A stretch of 64,000 nt of DNA from Methyloglobulus sp. (GTDB lineage Bacteria; Pseudomonadota; Gammaproteobacteria; Methylococcales; Methylomonadaceae), in NCBI GenBank assembly GCA_013141505.1, contig JABFQX010000006.1, positions 1-64,000 of the forward strand, read 5' to 3'. Under the pieces are notes generated by a model that saw only the letters and a program-made list of their open reading frames with translations, was not told the DNA's origin and did not search any database. The position numbers and the translations under genes are program-made. Positions 51,107-59,823 of this stretch are shown here, one piece after another (position 1 is the first letter of the stretch; each line of letters opens with the position of its first letter).

Positions 51107-52508
51107 AATCCTGAAACGTAATAAAGCCTTATCAGTCAATCCGCTTAAAGCTAGTCAGCCCATTGGCGGCTCATTGGCAACATTAGGGTTTAATCGCGCC
51201 ATGCCGATGTTGCATGGTTCGCAAGGCTGCACAGCCTTCGCTAAAGTATTTTTTGTACGTCATTTTCGCGAACCCATTCCGTTGCAAAGTACGGCAATGG
51301 ATCAAGGCAGCTCGGTCATGGGTGCAGATGAAAATGTCCGGGAAGGGATCAAAAACATTGCAGGGAAATCCCGTCCATCCTTAATCACCATTTTGACTAC
51401 CGGCTTGGCTGAAACACAGGGCTGCGATGTGCAACGTAACGTCCGGGAGTTCAGGGAAGCTAATCCTGAATTTGCTGATATTGCCGTTGTTGCCGTCAAT
51501 ACGCCAGACTTCACTGGCAGCGTCGAAACAGGTTATGCCGCAACGCTGACCGAAATCATTCGTGCTTTAGTGCCGGATGCTAAAGAGGCTGGGACTTATC
51601 CCGGTAAACGCAAGCGTCAGGTGACGGTCTTGGTTAGTTACATGCTAACTCCGGGCGACTTGGAAGCATTGCGCGATATTTTTGAACAATTCCAGTTACG
51701 CCCCGTTTTTGTGCCGGACATTTCCGACTCTCTGGACGGTACGTTAACCGAAGATGATTTTAGCCCCGTAACCATTGGAGGTACGCCGTTATCTGAAATG
51801 GCTACGTTGGGTGATTCATTAGCAACAATCGTTATTGGCCCATCGTTAATTAAGGCGGCGGAACTACTTGAATCCAAAACCGGCGTGCCAACCTATCAAA
51901 TCGACCATCTTTACGGCTTGAAAGGCAATGATGCGCTGATTACCGCCCTGGCTGAAATCAGCGGCAATGATGTGCCTGAACGCATTGAACGGCAGCGTTC
52001 TCAGCTACAGGATGCCATGCTGGATACCCACTTTATGCTTGGGCAATTGCGTATTGCGATTGCCGCAGATGCTGATTTGTTGAATGCCTTTGTCGATCTG
52101 GTTCAGGAAATGGGCGCAGAAGTTGTTGCAGCAGTAACTTCTTGCAATACGCCTTTGTTAGCGCGAATTCCTATTGCCAGTATCAAAATTGGTGACCTTG
52201 AAGATATGGAGCTTATCGGCAGGGCTAATAGGGCGCAATTGGTTATCGGCAATTCCCATGCAGTGGATACTGCTGAACGGTTAGGCACACCAATTCTAAG
52301 GGCGGGTTTTCCTTTATACGACATTATCGGCGGTTACCAGAAAACCTGGATCGGTTATCGTGGTACCCGGCAGACATTGTTTGATCTGGCTAATTTGGTT
52401 ATTAATTTTTCTCATGAAGAAATTCCGGTTTACCGTTCAGTCTACGGTCAAAAACCAGCCAGCGAAATGACCGAGCTTAATTCAAGTAAAGCGCTGTCAT
52501 GTCACTAA
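51099..52508 (+). CDS. nifN: Nitrogenase FeMo-cofactor scaffold NifN
   Basis: The 469-residue protein starts [30 protein letters not shown], with the cluster Cys in [20 protein letters not shown] (read as overlapping motifs). [18 protein letters not shown] and [19 protein letters not shown] are typical of NifN. It pairs with NifE. I chose ATG 51099, which overlaps the nifE stop; an earlier frame at 51069 would start inside the palindrome. Confidence 0.97.
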   Translation: MAEILKRNKALSVNPLKASQPIGGSLATLGFNRAMPMLHGSQGCTAFAKVFFVRHFREPIPLQSTAMDQGSSVMGADENVREGIKNIAGKSRPSLITILTTGLAETQGCDVQRNVREFREANPEFADIAVVAVNTPDFTGSVETGYAATLTEIIRALVPDAKEAGTYPGKRKRQVTVLVSYMLTPGDLEALRDIFEQFQLRPVFVPDISDSLDGTLTEDDFSPVTIGGTPLSEMATLGDSLATIVIGPSLIKAAELLESKTGVPTYQIDHLYGLKGNDALITALAEISGNDVPERIERQRSQLQDAMLDTHFMLGQLRIAIAADADLLNAFVDLVQEMGAEVVAAVTSCNTPLLARIPIASIKIGDLEDMELIGRANRAQLVIGNSHAVDTAERLGTPILRAGFPLYDIIGGYQKTWIGYRGTRQTLFDLANLVINFSHEEIPVYRSVYGQKPASEMTELNSSKALSCH

Positions 52509-52984
52509 CTAGACGGATGGCACTAGTGCAAAGTACAGAGGAGAAGAACTTTATGGAAACTGCGTTAAAAATTGCGTTCGCCACCACAGATATGGAAACG
52601 GTAAACCAACATTTTGGTTCTGCTAAATCGTTCGCCATTTATGCCGTGGATATGGATAACTCAGAGTTTCTTGAAGCCGCCCAATTTGGCGAGTTAAGTC
52701 AGGATGGCAATGAAGATAAGCTGTCCGTCAAGATTGAGTTATTGGATGGTTGTGCGGCGGTATATTGCCAAGCGGTTGGCGGTTCGGCGATTAACCAGCT
52801 TATCACCAAAAACATCCAACCGGTTAAGGTGCATGAAGGCGGCAAAATTAAAGACCTGATCACCGACCTTCAAAATGAGATGAAAGCAGGGCCATCCAGT
52901 TGGCTGGCAAAAGCGATCAATCAACACAAAAGTACCGACCCTGACCGTTTTAGAAAAATGGAAGACGAAGGTTGGGATGAATGA
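52499..52984 (+). CDS. nifX: Nitrogenase cofactor carrier NifX
   Basis: The 161-residue protein has the dinitrogenase iron-molybdenum cofactor-binding fold, with VNQHFGSAKSFAIYAVD, FGELSQDGNEDKL and CAAVYCQAVGGSAINQL. The terminal GPSSWLAKAINQH and MEDEGWDE are typical. It binds cofactor precursors between NifB and NifEN. I prefer ATG 52499, overlapping the nifN stop, because known NifX proteins have a similar N-terminal lead; ATG 52553 is the alternative. Confidence 0.95.
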   Translation: MSLTRRMALVQSTEEKNFMETALKIAFATTDMETVNQHFGSAKSFAIYAVDMDNSEFLEAAQFGELSQDGNEDKLSVKIELLDGCAAVYCQAVGGSAINQLITKNIQPVKVHEGGKIKDLITDLQNEMKAGPSSWLAKAINQHKSTDPDRFRKMEDEGWDE

Positions 52985-53016
52985 TACTTCCTAAGGGAAA
53001 GCTGAATAAAATTATT

Positions 53017-53107
53017 TGTCATTCCGATCATAGGGAGGAATCTTTGCAACTTGTTCAATGGCTTAAAATTTATGCAAGCAAGATTTCTCGTTACTCTCGA
53101 AATGACA
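53017..53107. repeat. Dispersed hairpin repeat, copy 1
   Basis: The element runs from TGTCATTCCGA through GGGAGGAATCTTTG to AAGATTTCTCG and TCGAAATGACA. The ends are inverted (TGTCATT/AATGACA), as are GAATCTT/AAGATTTC. A second copy lies at 60086-60177 in the same orientation, preceded by the same CTGAATAAA. It belongs to a family of intergenic repeats common in proteobacteria, as I recall. Confidence 0.85.
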
Positions 53108-53193
53108 ATTTAAGAAGCGATTCCTTCGACCGCTTTAACGGTAAGTAATAAAATTTTAAGCCAGTCAAATAACTATTTAACGGAGAAAACAAC

Positions 53194-53667
53194 ATGTCCA
53201 CCGCTGCTTTAGTCGTAGAAGAAAACGATACCAATCTCAGTTCTGATATTGTCAAAGATATGATTAAACAATTACGCGCGATAGATGCTTACGACACCTA
53301 TGCAGGTTGGTCAGAAGCAAAAATTATTGACCCCATTGTGTTAACCAAAGAGCGTAAGAAAAATATTCCAGTGATTGGCGATCCCGATGAAATCACGATT
53401 GCCCGTTTGAAAGCGTATTACAACTCACTGGCTACACTCATTGAGAAAAAAACCGGATTAATGGCTGCGCCCATTGTCCATCTTAGCCATGAGGGTTTTG
53501 GGCGAGCGTTAATCATGGTCGGCAAGCTAGTTGTGGTCGACAAGATATTACGTGATACCCACCGCTTTGGATTTTCAAGCCTGGAAGACCTGCGCGAAAA
53601 AAGTGATCAAATCGTCGAAAAGGCACTGGGGTTAATTGAAAAATACAATGCCGCTGCAACTGATTGA
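53194..53667 (+). CDS. NifX-associated nitrogen fixation protein (DUF269)
   Basis: The 157-residue protein matches DUF269, found next to nifX in most diazotroph clusters. Marks are LRAIDAYDTYAGWSEAKI, DPDEITIARLKAYYNSLA and HEGFGRALIMVGKLVVVDKILRDTHRFGF. Its exact role is not known; by context it takes part in cofactor synthesis or in electron supply. A repeat element separates it from nifX, so it may have weaker co-expression, though no new sigma-54 site is seen. Confidence 0.93.
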   Translation: MSTAALVVEENDTNLSSDIVKDMIKQLRAIDAYDTYAGWSEAKIIDPIVLTKERKKNIPVIGDPDEITIARLKAYYNSLATLIEKKTGLMAAPIVHLSHEGFGRALIMVGKLVVVDKILRDTHRFGFSSLEDLREKSDQIVEKALGLIEKYNAAATD

Positions 53668-53678
53668 GGATTGCCACC

Positions 53679-53894
53679 ATGACTGAAGAAGAATTAAGGA
53701 AACTGGAAAAAGAAGTCAAAAAAACCAAGCGCTTGGCAAATGAACAAGCCATGGTGTTACATGACCTCATCGAAGACAGCTTGCCGGAAGGGTTCGGTGA
53801 TCTGTTGGGTATCGCGCAAGCCACTTACGATGCCTGTAAAGCCTGGGATGAAGCCAACAAAAAACTGATTGCTGCACAAACTGAAGCGGCCTGA
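53679..53894 (+). CDS. Small nif-linked helical protein (DUF683, CCE_0567-like)
   Basis: The 71-residue protein is helical ([20 protein letters not shown]) and has the conserved [34 protein letters not shown]. It matches the DUF683 family that follows the DUF269 gene in nif clusters; a cyanobacterial member is described as a metalloprotein. I chose ATG 53679, preceded by GAGGA, over the TTG at 53664. Confidence 0.92.
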   Translation: MTEEELRKLEKEVKKTKRLANEQAMVLHDLIEDSLPEGFGDLLGIAQATYDACKAWDEANKKLIAAQTEAA

Positions 53895-53908
53895 GCAGGA
53901 GAACTTTC

Positions 53909-54226
53909 ATGTCTGAATTTGTTACTGGCGTTACTTTTGGCGGCACAGAATGGACACCTGCTTATGTGACTGACATCAACCAAAAAACCTGTATAGGTTG
54001 CGGACGTTGTTTTAAAGTCTGCCCACGGGATGTTTTTGATTTAGTCGAAAAAGTCGAAGCGCTCGACCCTGAAGATTTTGACGATGATTATGGCGACTTT
54101 GAAGACGACGATGATAACAGCATGGTCATGAGTATTAAAAATGGCCTTGATTGTATCGGTTGTGAGGCATGTTCCAAAGTGTGTCCGAAAGATTGTTTTA
54201 GCCACGAACATAAACAAGCTGCCTAA
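53909..54226 (+). CDS. fdxB: Nif-specific ferredoxin III (FdxB)
   Basis: The 105-residue protein has two cluster motifs, [12 protein letters not shown] and [12 protein letters not shown], for two [4Fe-4S] clusters. A long acidic linker ([18 protein letters not shown]) between them is typical of FdxB. It is thought to supply electrons for nitrogenase maturation or catalysis. It follows the DUF683 gene by 14 bp. Confidence 0.95.
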   Translation: MSEFVTGVTFGGTEWTPAYVTDINQKTCIGCGRCFKVCPRDVFDLVEKVEALDPEDFDDDYGDFEDDDDNSMVMSIKNGLDCIGCEACSKVCPKDCFSHEHKQAA

Positions 54227-54250
54227 AATTTTTGTTAGAGGAATACGACC

Positions 54251-54574
54251 ATGCCCAGACCTGAAAAACATGTATTTGTTTGTACCCAAAACCGCCCACA
54301 AGGGCATCCCAGAGGGTCTTGTGCAAGCTCTGGCTGCGCCGAAGTCATGAATGAGTTCATGAATGAAATCCAAAACCGCAACCTCTTTGAGAAAATTGGC
54401 CTAACCAATACTGGATGTATGGGGCCTTGCAATCTGGGGCCGAGTGTTTTGGTTTATCCTGAAGGGGTCATGTATGGCAATTTAAAAAAGGACGATGTCA
54501 AGACCATCATCGACAAGCATTTAATTGGTGGTGAGCCGGTTGCCAGCCTGATGGTTCCAGCCGAGGTGTGGTGA
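54251..54574 (+). CDS. Thioredoxin-like [2Fe-2S] ferredoxin
   Basis: The 107-residue protein has the HVFVCTQNRPQGHPRGSCAS start and a second pair in NTGCMGPCNLGPSVLVYPEGVMYG, the layout of thioredoxin-like [2Fe-2S] ferredoxins (Clostridium/Azotobacter type). Ligands are probably Cys11, Cys24 and the two in GCMGPC. Such proteins are found beside nif genes and may donate electrons to, or protect, nitrogenase. Its stop overlaps the next start (TGATG). Confidence 0.92.
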   Translation: MPRPEKHVFVCTQNRPQGHPRGSCASSGCAEVMNEFMNEIQNRNLFEKIGLTNTGCMGPCNLGPSVLVYPEGVMYGNLKKDDVKTIIDKHLIGGEPVASLMVPAEVW

Positions 54575-55071
54575 TGGGCGTCACGCAATTATTTGAACAA
54601 CGGGTATTGTTTAGCCCAAACATACCCGATGCAGTCGATTACCTTCTACAAACAGCCGTTGCGGCAAGTTCGGTAGACCAAATAAAGGCCGAAAAACTGT
54701 TTTTACAAGCCCAGGCGCTCGATAAGCATTGTTTGCAGACTTATTTTGCACTGTACAAGTTTTACTTCTTCCAAAAACGTCTTATCGATGCAGAAAAAAT
54801 AGTCCTATCTGCGCTGGAGGAGTCGGCAAGACAAGGTAGATTCCCCCACGATTATCGCCAGCTCGCCTTAGACGGGCAAAAATGGGATCTGTACGCGAGC
54901 GAGACCACTTTGTTTTATTTGTACAGCCTGAAAGCGTTAGCGTTTATCAAACTTCGGCAAGGTCATGCAATTGAAGCACAGCTTATTTTGTCACACCTGA
55001 GACAACTTGATCCTGAAGACCTTATCGGCGCTTCTGTGATTATGGATTTGGCGGCAGGAGTCAGTGAATAA
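54574..55071 (+). CDS. Nif-linked TPR-like protein of unknown function
   Basis: The 165-residue protein is all-helical, with TPR-like repeats: AEKLFLQAQALDKHCLQTYFALYKFYFF, then RLIDAEKIVLSALEE, and HAIEAQLILSHLRQLDPED. It has no signal peptide or metal motif. The ATG overlaps the ferredoxin stop, and its own stop overlaps the next start (TAATG), so all three are translationally coupled. This suggests a tight functional link to the ferredoxin. I do not recognise a named family. Confidence 0.8.
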   Translation: MGVTQLFEQRVLFSPNIPDAVDYLLQTAVAASSVDQIKAEKLFLQAQALDKHCLQTYFALYKFYFFQKRLIDAEKIVLSALEESARQGRFPHDYRQLALDGQKWDLYASETTLFYLYSLKALAFIKLRQGHAIEAQLILSHLRQLDPEDLIGASVIMDLAAGVSE

Positions 55072-55445
55072 TGGAATTAACCGAACATGTCACGTTAAAA
55101 CGTAACCTTGCTGAAGGTATTTGCCAGCGGATGATTGAAGAAATCAATAAGCTAGGACTTACCGTGAATGAAGTTCCACATTACCCTAACTATGATGATG
55201 CCAGTTTTGTACTTATTAAAGACCCTTGCACTGGACAACAAAACTTAGCGTGCTACTGGTACGATCCGAACAATAGACAGCGTATCGGACGGTTACAGTT
55301 TAATAGTGATGAGACTTTTTATGCTGAATACGATGTCGCTAAAACCCATCCTGCCAAAGCTCGTTGGTTTGTTGAAGGCATTACTGCATGGGGAAATGCC
55401 GATAACATAAAAGCTGAAGCTAAATTGCTACCTATGCCCAGCTAA
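55071..55445 (+). CDS. Nif-linked hypothetical protein
   Basis: The 124-residue protein (MELTEHVTLKRNLAEGICQRMIEEINKLG) has a mixed alpha-beta pattern and a central beta-strand region (QQNLACYWYDPNNRQRIGRLQF). The end is AKARWFVEGITAWGNADNI. No motif for metal or cofactor binding is evident; two Cys lie far apart. It overlaps the upstream gene by one base and precedes the DUF364 gene by 5 bp. Function unknown; role in nitrogen fixation is inferred from operon position. Confidence 0.8.
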   Translation: MELTEHVTLKRNLAEGICQRMIEEINKLGLTVNEVPHYPNYDDASFVLIKDPCTGQQNLACYWYDPNNRQRIGRLQFNSDETFYAEYDVAKTHPAKARWFVEGITAWGNADNIKAEAKLLPMPS

Positions 55446-55450
55446 CCAAC

Positions 55451-56407
55451 ATGGATGATCCTAAACGGATTTATGAGTTATTGCTGGATTATGCCAGCAG
55501 CGATGCGCAAGTCGAAGCGTTGACGATAGGTTTAGTGTGGACAGTTTGTAAAGCCCAGCATATGGGTTTAGCCATGAGCCCAGGTGCAGCTACCCGAATG
55601 CTACCGTGGCCGGGGACATTAGTCGGCAAAACCTTGGGCGAATTGGCGAGATGGGTTACCGACTGGGAACCTTATAAATCCACAGTCGGCATGGCAGCGA
55701 TCAATTGCAGCTTAAACCGCTATGAATTGCCATCCGGTATCAAGTTGATGCCTGCCGCAGATAACGCTAACTTAGCCGTCTTCGATTATTTCCTGCCCCG
55801 GTTACAAGGTAAAAAAGTCGTCGTCATTGGGCGTTATCCAGGCATTGAATCCTATGCCGAACAATTCAGCCTTACCATTCTGGAACGGCAACCAGTACAT
55901 AATGATTACCCAGATCCTGCCAGTGAATTCTTATTGCCTGATGCGGACTGGGTGTTTTTGACCGCCAGTTCCATCACCAACAAAACTTTCCCGCGCCTAG
56001 CCGAACTTGCCCAACATGCCACGACTGTTTTAATGGGGCCGACAGTGCCGTGGTTACCCGAAATACATGAATTCGGTATTGATTATCTGGCAGGCGTTGA
56101 GGTTATCGATGCAGAAAAACTCTATCAAACCGTGGCAGAAGGCGGTGGGGTACGTATTTTTGATAATGACCTGCGCTACCGGATTGTTGATTTGACTCCT
56201 AACACAAGCATGGCGTGGTTAAAGGATCAGATTGCCCAAGACTATGATGAAAAGCAACGCCTAAATATGGCGATGGAAGAGTGGTATGGCAACGGCAATA
56301 AAGGCCGGTTTCCTGCCTTGACCCAACTCGAGCAAGTCACAACAAAGCTTTCCCGCATGGATAGCAGTTATAAGCGTTTGTGGGATGTGCATGGAACAGT
56401 TAGTTAA
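55451..56407 (+). CDS. DUF364 (DUF4213-type) putative metal-chelation protein
   Basis: The 318-residue protein has an N-terminal DUF4213-like part (about 15-110, GLVWTVCKAQHMGLAMSPG and LARWVTDWEPYKSTVGMAAIN). The DUF364 Rossmann-like domain follows (about 120-250), with KKVVVIGRYPGIESYA, DADWVFLTASSITNKTF and VLMGPTVPWLP. DUF364 is annotated as a putative heavy-metal-chelation domain by structure. In this nif operon it might handle molybdenum or iron. It ends the plus-strand run before the minus-strand island. Confidence 0.85.
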   Translation: MDDPKRIYELLLDYASSDAQVEALTIGLVWTVCKAQHMGLAMSPGAATRMLPWPGTLVGKTLGELARWVTDWEPYKSTVGMAAINCSLNRYELPSGIKLMPAADNANLAVFDYFLPRLQGKKVVVIGRYPGIESYAEQFSLTILERQPVHNDYPDPASEFLLPDADWVFLTASSITNKTFPRLAELAQHATTVLMGPTVPWLPEIHEFGIDYLAGVEVIDAEKLYQTVAEGGGVRIFDNDLRYRIVDLTPNTSMAWLKDQIAQDYDEKQRLNMAMEEWYGNGNKGRFPALTQLEQVTTKLSRMDSSYKRLWDVHGTVS

Positions 56408-56465
56408 GTATGGTTGTGGCGAACCCCAAGGCAATGCTTAACTCAACGCTATAAGTCACACTAGC

Positions 56466-56669
56466 CTACGGAATTTTTTGTTCTACCCGTAAATATTCCG
56501 GGGTATCATCGCCTTCGATAAAGGGAGCGTTATCTTTCCATTGCACGGAATAATGCCCAAGTCGGCGTTTACGTTCAAGGTCTTTAGCGATGGCTTGGCG
56601 TAAGCAATCTAGCATTGCTTGGATATCTGGGCTAATTGTTGGGCTTGTATGGTCACTCATGATTTTCAC
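56466..56669 (-). CDS. Hypothetical small protein
   Basis: The 67-residue protein (SDHTSPTISPDIQAMLDCLRQAI) has one helix and a short C-terminal segment with YSVQWKDNAPFIEGDDTPEYL. I do not recognise it. Its start overlaps the stop of the RHH-like gene upstream, so the two are a coupled pair with toxin-antitoxin-like spacing, although it shows no nuclease residues. Confidence 0.55.
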   Translation of the reverse strand: MKIMSDHTSPTISPDIQAMLDCLRQAIAKDLERKRRLGHYSVQWKDNAPFIEGDDTPEYLRVEQKIP

Positions 56670-56869
56670 AAAGCTACACGTTTGGCGATTTCAATATCTT
56701 TGCGTAACAAATCGTTCACTAACGATTGCAGGTTTTCCGGCTTAGTCATACCTTTTTCATTTAAATACTGAATAATGTCCCTATCCAGATAAATCGGTAA
56801 TTGAATGTCTTCGACAGGGACATAAAATTTACCTTGTTCGGCATTGGAGAAATTGTATTCGTCTTTCAT
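56666..56869 (-). CDS. RHH-like putative antitoxin or regulator
   Basis: The 67-residue protein has an RHH-like core: IQLPIYLDRDIIQYLNEKG, then NLQSLVNDLLRKDIEIAK. This resembles BrnA/CopG-type antitoxins. It overlaps a 67-residue unknown gene by 4 nt and lies 25 bp downstream of the second DUF262 gene on the same strand. It may regulate the island. Confidence 0.65.
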   Translation of the reverse strand: MKDEYNFSNAEQGKFYVPVEDIQLPIYLDRDIIQYLNEKGMTKPENLQSLVNDLLRKDIEIAKRVAL

Positions 56870-56894
56870 TTTGATTGTTATAGACGAACTTCAA

Positions 56895-58598
56895 TTATGA
56901 TAATTGAGCTATGCGCCAAATCGAGGTTGCTAATTTTGCCAATCTTTTCTGACGTGCAGCTATACGTTCTGGTGTCCAATCAGCATTTTCTTCAGCAATA
57001 TTACGAGTTAACTCAAAGTTACTTTCAGCGAGTATTGGCTTCTTAATATGAAATCCCGAATTGCCAATATTTTTGTTCAATAGTGCCATATTACCTAAAC
57101 GATGAACCATTGCATCTAACTCTTCATCACTAAAAGTTTCCCAGTCATTTTCAGGATTTTGGGGTAAAACATGTTCAACATTAAAAGTATCACTCTCAAA
57201 ATCATAGTCATTACCACTCGCTTGTTTTTCTAATTTACAAAAAATATAGCGCACAATACGCAAGTTTCGGGAGTTTGTTGTTCGAATAATTTTTTCAGCA
57301 AAAGCTGCTCTAAATGCTTCATCTATCGGATAAATCGTTTTCATGACTTCCAACGCTGCAGAGGTCGTCACGATTTCACCGTTGGCAATCTTTTGCGCGG
57401 TAGCATAATAAACCCGTTCTTGCTCGTTGGTAGGTTGGCTGCCGATGACGTTGTAGCGGAATGAAATGATGGCGCAGCTTCTCAACAAGCTGGCAAAGTC
57501 AGTGTCTGTCAATTTTCGATGTGCCGCGAAAATTAGTGGAAAGGGTTGCCTTACACTGAACATCCTTAGGTTTTGCGCATATCCCTTTAGATCGGAATGC
57601 CATTGGGAGGCTTCGGGATTTGTCAAAGCCAAATAAGTATCCATATCTTCTTCCATTTCGCGCAGGAGTTGAAATACCGATTCGCGATTGGCTACTTTAG
57701 CTCGAATGGTTTTGAACAGTTCAGACTGACGGACAAAACTGCGACGGCTAATCCAGTGAATACGCAAAAAATCAGGGAAGCTCTCGCTGCCAAGCCTGGT
57801 CACCATGGCTTCCCATCGGTCTTCCAGTACTTTCATTTCATGCGGATGCTCATTATCACGATGCAACACGGAAAACAGGTAGTTTTTGAGCAGATCAGTA
57901 GATGAAAGACGTACACCTCGAGCATTCAATGTTTCAAATACCTTGTAAGCATTCAATTCATCAGTAACACTGATAACAGTAAAAAAAAGACGATCGCTCA
58001 TCGTTTCAACAAGAGTTGCCAACACAACTCCTTCGTCATCTCCGGCTTTTTTTGCATATTCCCGTACTCTTTTATCAAACCACTCAAAGGCTTTACGCAA
58101 ACTATGCTCGGATGCACGGAATCCACGTTGAGGTAAGTGTCCGAGCGAAACCAAATAAGTTTGAAAATAATGGTCGTTATTCCGGTTAAGAGTGAGTTTT
58201 GTTCTTGATATGAGAGTTACTGGATCAAGATAGCCAATATAGGTCTGACGAATTTGATCCAGCCGCTGTTGGTTACGTTCAGGTTGATTTTTCTCTTCTA
58301 TTAAGCGTTGGAGGTTTTTAAGTGCTGCCAATACAACCAACGTTAAAGTGGTCAATCTTTGCTGCCCATCTATGACGTCGAAGCTTTTTTCATCCTGCGA
58401 TTGCAGGACAAGATAACCCATATAATGAGCGGGCTCGCCATCTTCTTGAATGGTACCTAAAATGTCTACCCACAAGTCTTCCCACTCATCGTCTGTCCAA
58501 CTGTAATCACGCTGAAAACGCGGTATGCGATAAGTCAGTCCATTCCCAATTAATTTACGATAGGTATTGTTTTCAGTTTTGAAGTTTGTTGCAGACAT
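56895..58598 (-). CDS. DUF262 and DUF1524 (GmrSD-like) nuclease-family protein, copy 2
   Basis: The 567-residue protein has YRIPRFQRDYSWTDDEWEDLW, VIDGQQRLTTL and LNARGVRLSSTDLLKN in the N-terminal DUF262. The C-terminal DUF1524 has VEHVLPQNPENDWETF and HRLGNMALL. Key motifs are intact. It is collinear with copy 1 (27.5-29.2 kb) over its whole length but clearly diverged. Family members are type IV restriction enzymes or related defence nucleases; target unknown. It sits in a minus-strand island inside the nif region, upstream of an RHH-like gene. Confidence 0.88.
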   Translation of the reverse strand: MSATNFKTENNTYRKLIGNGLTYRIPRFQRDYSWTDDEWEDLWVDILGTIQEDGEPAHYMGYLVLQSQDEKSFDVIDGQQRLTTLTLVVLAALKNLQRLIEEKNQPERNQQRLDQIRQTYIGYLDPVTLISRTKLTLNRNNDHYFQTYLVSLGHLPQRGFRASEHSLRKAFEWFDKRVREYAKKAGDDEGVVLATLVETMSDRLFFTVISVTDELNAYKVFETLNARGVRLSSTDLLKNYLFSVLHRDNEHPHEMKVLEDRWEAMVTRLGSESFPDFLRIHWISRRSFVRQSELFKTIRAKVANRESVFQLLREMEEDMDTYLALTNPEASQWHSDLKGYAQNLRMFSVRQPFPLIFAAHRKLTDTDFASLLRSCAIISFRYNVIGSQPTNEQERVYYATAQKIANGEIVTTSAALEVMKTIYPIDEAFRAAFAEKIIRTTNSRNLRIVRYIFCKLEKQASGNDYDFESDTFNVEHVLPQNPENDWETFSDEELDAMVHRLGNMALLNKNIGNSGFHIKKPILAESNFELTRNIAEENADWTPERIAARQKRLAKLATSIWRIAQLS

Positions 58599-58792
58599 TG
58601 CTTTAGTATTTGATTATTTATATTAATAGCTAAAATTTAAGATATTATTACGCTATACCTTTCATCTATTACATTATTTTTAATAAATTCGTATAGTTAA
58701 AAACTTCAAGCAAGATAGCTAGGATGAAACAAAGTAGAGTCTGGGATAAATGAATATCTATTCCACGTATTCCGTTTCACTTCATACAGATT

Positions 58793-59200
58793 TTACATCT
58801 TAAAATAAAGGCATTTTTTTCTACGTACTGGGATAATTTCAAGATCGAGCCCTTCAATCTCAGCCCAAACAACATCCGCCGTTAATATCGCCAAATTCCG
58901 TGTAGAAGCCAAACCCAAACAAGCCCTGTCGCCTAATAACAATCCGTAGGGTTTAGTTAATGGAATCAATTCAGCAGCGTGTAAAGCGTGTTCTTGATTA
59001 AACGGAACGATTTCTATCGAGGTTTTTTCCAGGTGTTGGATCAGCGGAGTTACATCAATACCGTCGCGAATAAACCGTCCGACGACTTCGCTTAAATTGA
59101 CAGTGGAGATACAGGCATCTTCGATGTATTGCTCTACAATCTCGTGGCCAGTTTCACGGAAAAGGTAAGCTAACAACGCCGATGCATCGAGTACGATCAT
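58793..59200 (-). CDS. PIN-domain toxin (FitB/VapC-like)
   Basis: The 135-residue protein has MIVLDASALLAYLF with the first Asp, STVNLSEVVGRF with the Glu, YGLLLGDRACLGLA with the third Asp and ILTADVVWAEI with a further Asp. It is a ribonuclease toxin. The start overlaps its antitoxin gene by 4 nt. Confidence 0.9.
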   Translation of the reverse strand: MIVLDASALLAYLFRETGHEIVEQYIEDACISTVNLSEVVGRFIRDGIDVTPLIQHLEKTSIEIVPFNQEHALHAAELIPLTKPYGLLLGDRACLGLASTRNLAILTADVVWAEIEGLDLEIIPVRRKKCLYFKM

Positions 59201-59442
59201 TCTTTGCTGGCTTCCGACCTGCGTTCTTGAATAAGTTGTTCAACAACATTGGTCGGTTTTTTACCGTTATAAAGTTGATCGACGAGATTTTGTAATCCCG
59301 TTGGCGATTTTTTTTCGATTTTACAGGCTTCCGTGAGTATCTTTCGGACTTCGGCTTCCATGCTCAAACCGTCTTGCGCCGCTTGCAAACGCAAAGCAGC
59401 ATGAACTTGTTCGGGTAAATTGCGTATGGTTAGGGTTGGCAT
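59197..59442 (-). CDS. FitA-like antitoxin
   Basis: The 81-residue protein starts MPTLTIRNLPEQVHAALRLQ and continues GLSMEAEVRKILTEA, the FitA-type RHH domain. A C-terminal part with two helices should bind the PIN toxin. It lies next to a 19-bp palindrome that should be its operator. Confidence 0.9.
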   Translation of the reverse strand: MPTLTIRNLPEQVHAALRLQAAQDGLSMEAEVRKILTEACKIEKKSPTGLQNLVDQLYNGKKPTNVVEQLIQERRSEASKE

Positions 59443-59479
59443 GGGGCTTTTGCTTTAAAGTTTTTGGTCACTTTATAGA

Positions 59480-59498
59480 TTGACAGCATTGCTGTCAA
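59480..59498 (-). promoter_or_regulatory. Operator of the FitAB-like module
   Basis: TTGACAGC-ATT-GCTGTCAA is a perfect palindrome, 38 bp upstream of the antitoxin ATG. On the minus strand it includes a TTGACA -35, with TATAAA 15 nt further. It is the likely autorepression site. Confidence 0.75.
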
Positions 59499-59637
59499 TG
59501 TCATATGGCTAATTCAATGCGTTCGACATAAAGTTTGCAGATTCAAGTAATAATCCCAAAAAAACTTTTCTTATCAATCTGTTGGGGGATGGAAAATAAT
59601 CCAAGAACTCGCGTTACATACTGTTATCACTGATTGA

Positions 59638-59653
59638 TGTCAGGTTTCCTACA
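59638..59653 (+). promoter_or_regulatory. NifA upstream activator site of mop
   Basis: TGTCAGGTTTCCTACA fits TGT-N10-ACA. It lies about 115 bp upstream of the -24 element before mop, a usual distance for NifA. Confidence 0.75.
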
Positions 59654-59767
59654 ATAATTAACTAAACCACTGCCTTTGTAAGATTAGCTATCCAGAATCT
59701 TGCCAACCTAACCCATATTAAATAGTTATCTATATGATAGTTATATAAAAAATCTCTATCACCAACA

Positions 59768-59783
59768 TGGCATAAACCCTGCT
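59768..59783 (+). promoter_or_regulatory. Sigma-54 promoter of mop
   Basis: TGGCATAAACCCTGCT has GG and GC 10 nt apart, as the -24/-12 consensus requires. Transcription would start about 30 bp before the mop ATG. With the NifA site upstream, mop should be co-regulated with nif. Confidence 0.78.
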
Positions 59784-59823
59784 TGTCTAATAAATAAAGC
59801 ACTATTTTAGCCAGAAAAAGCCT

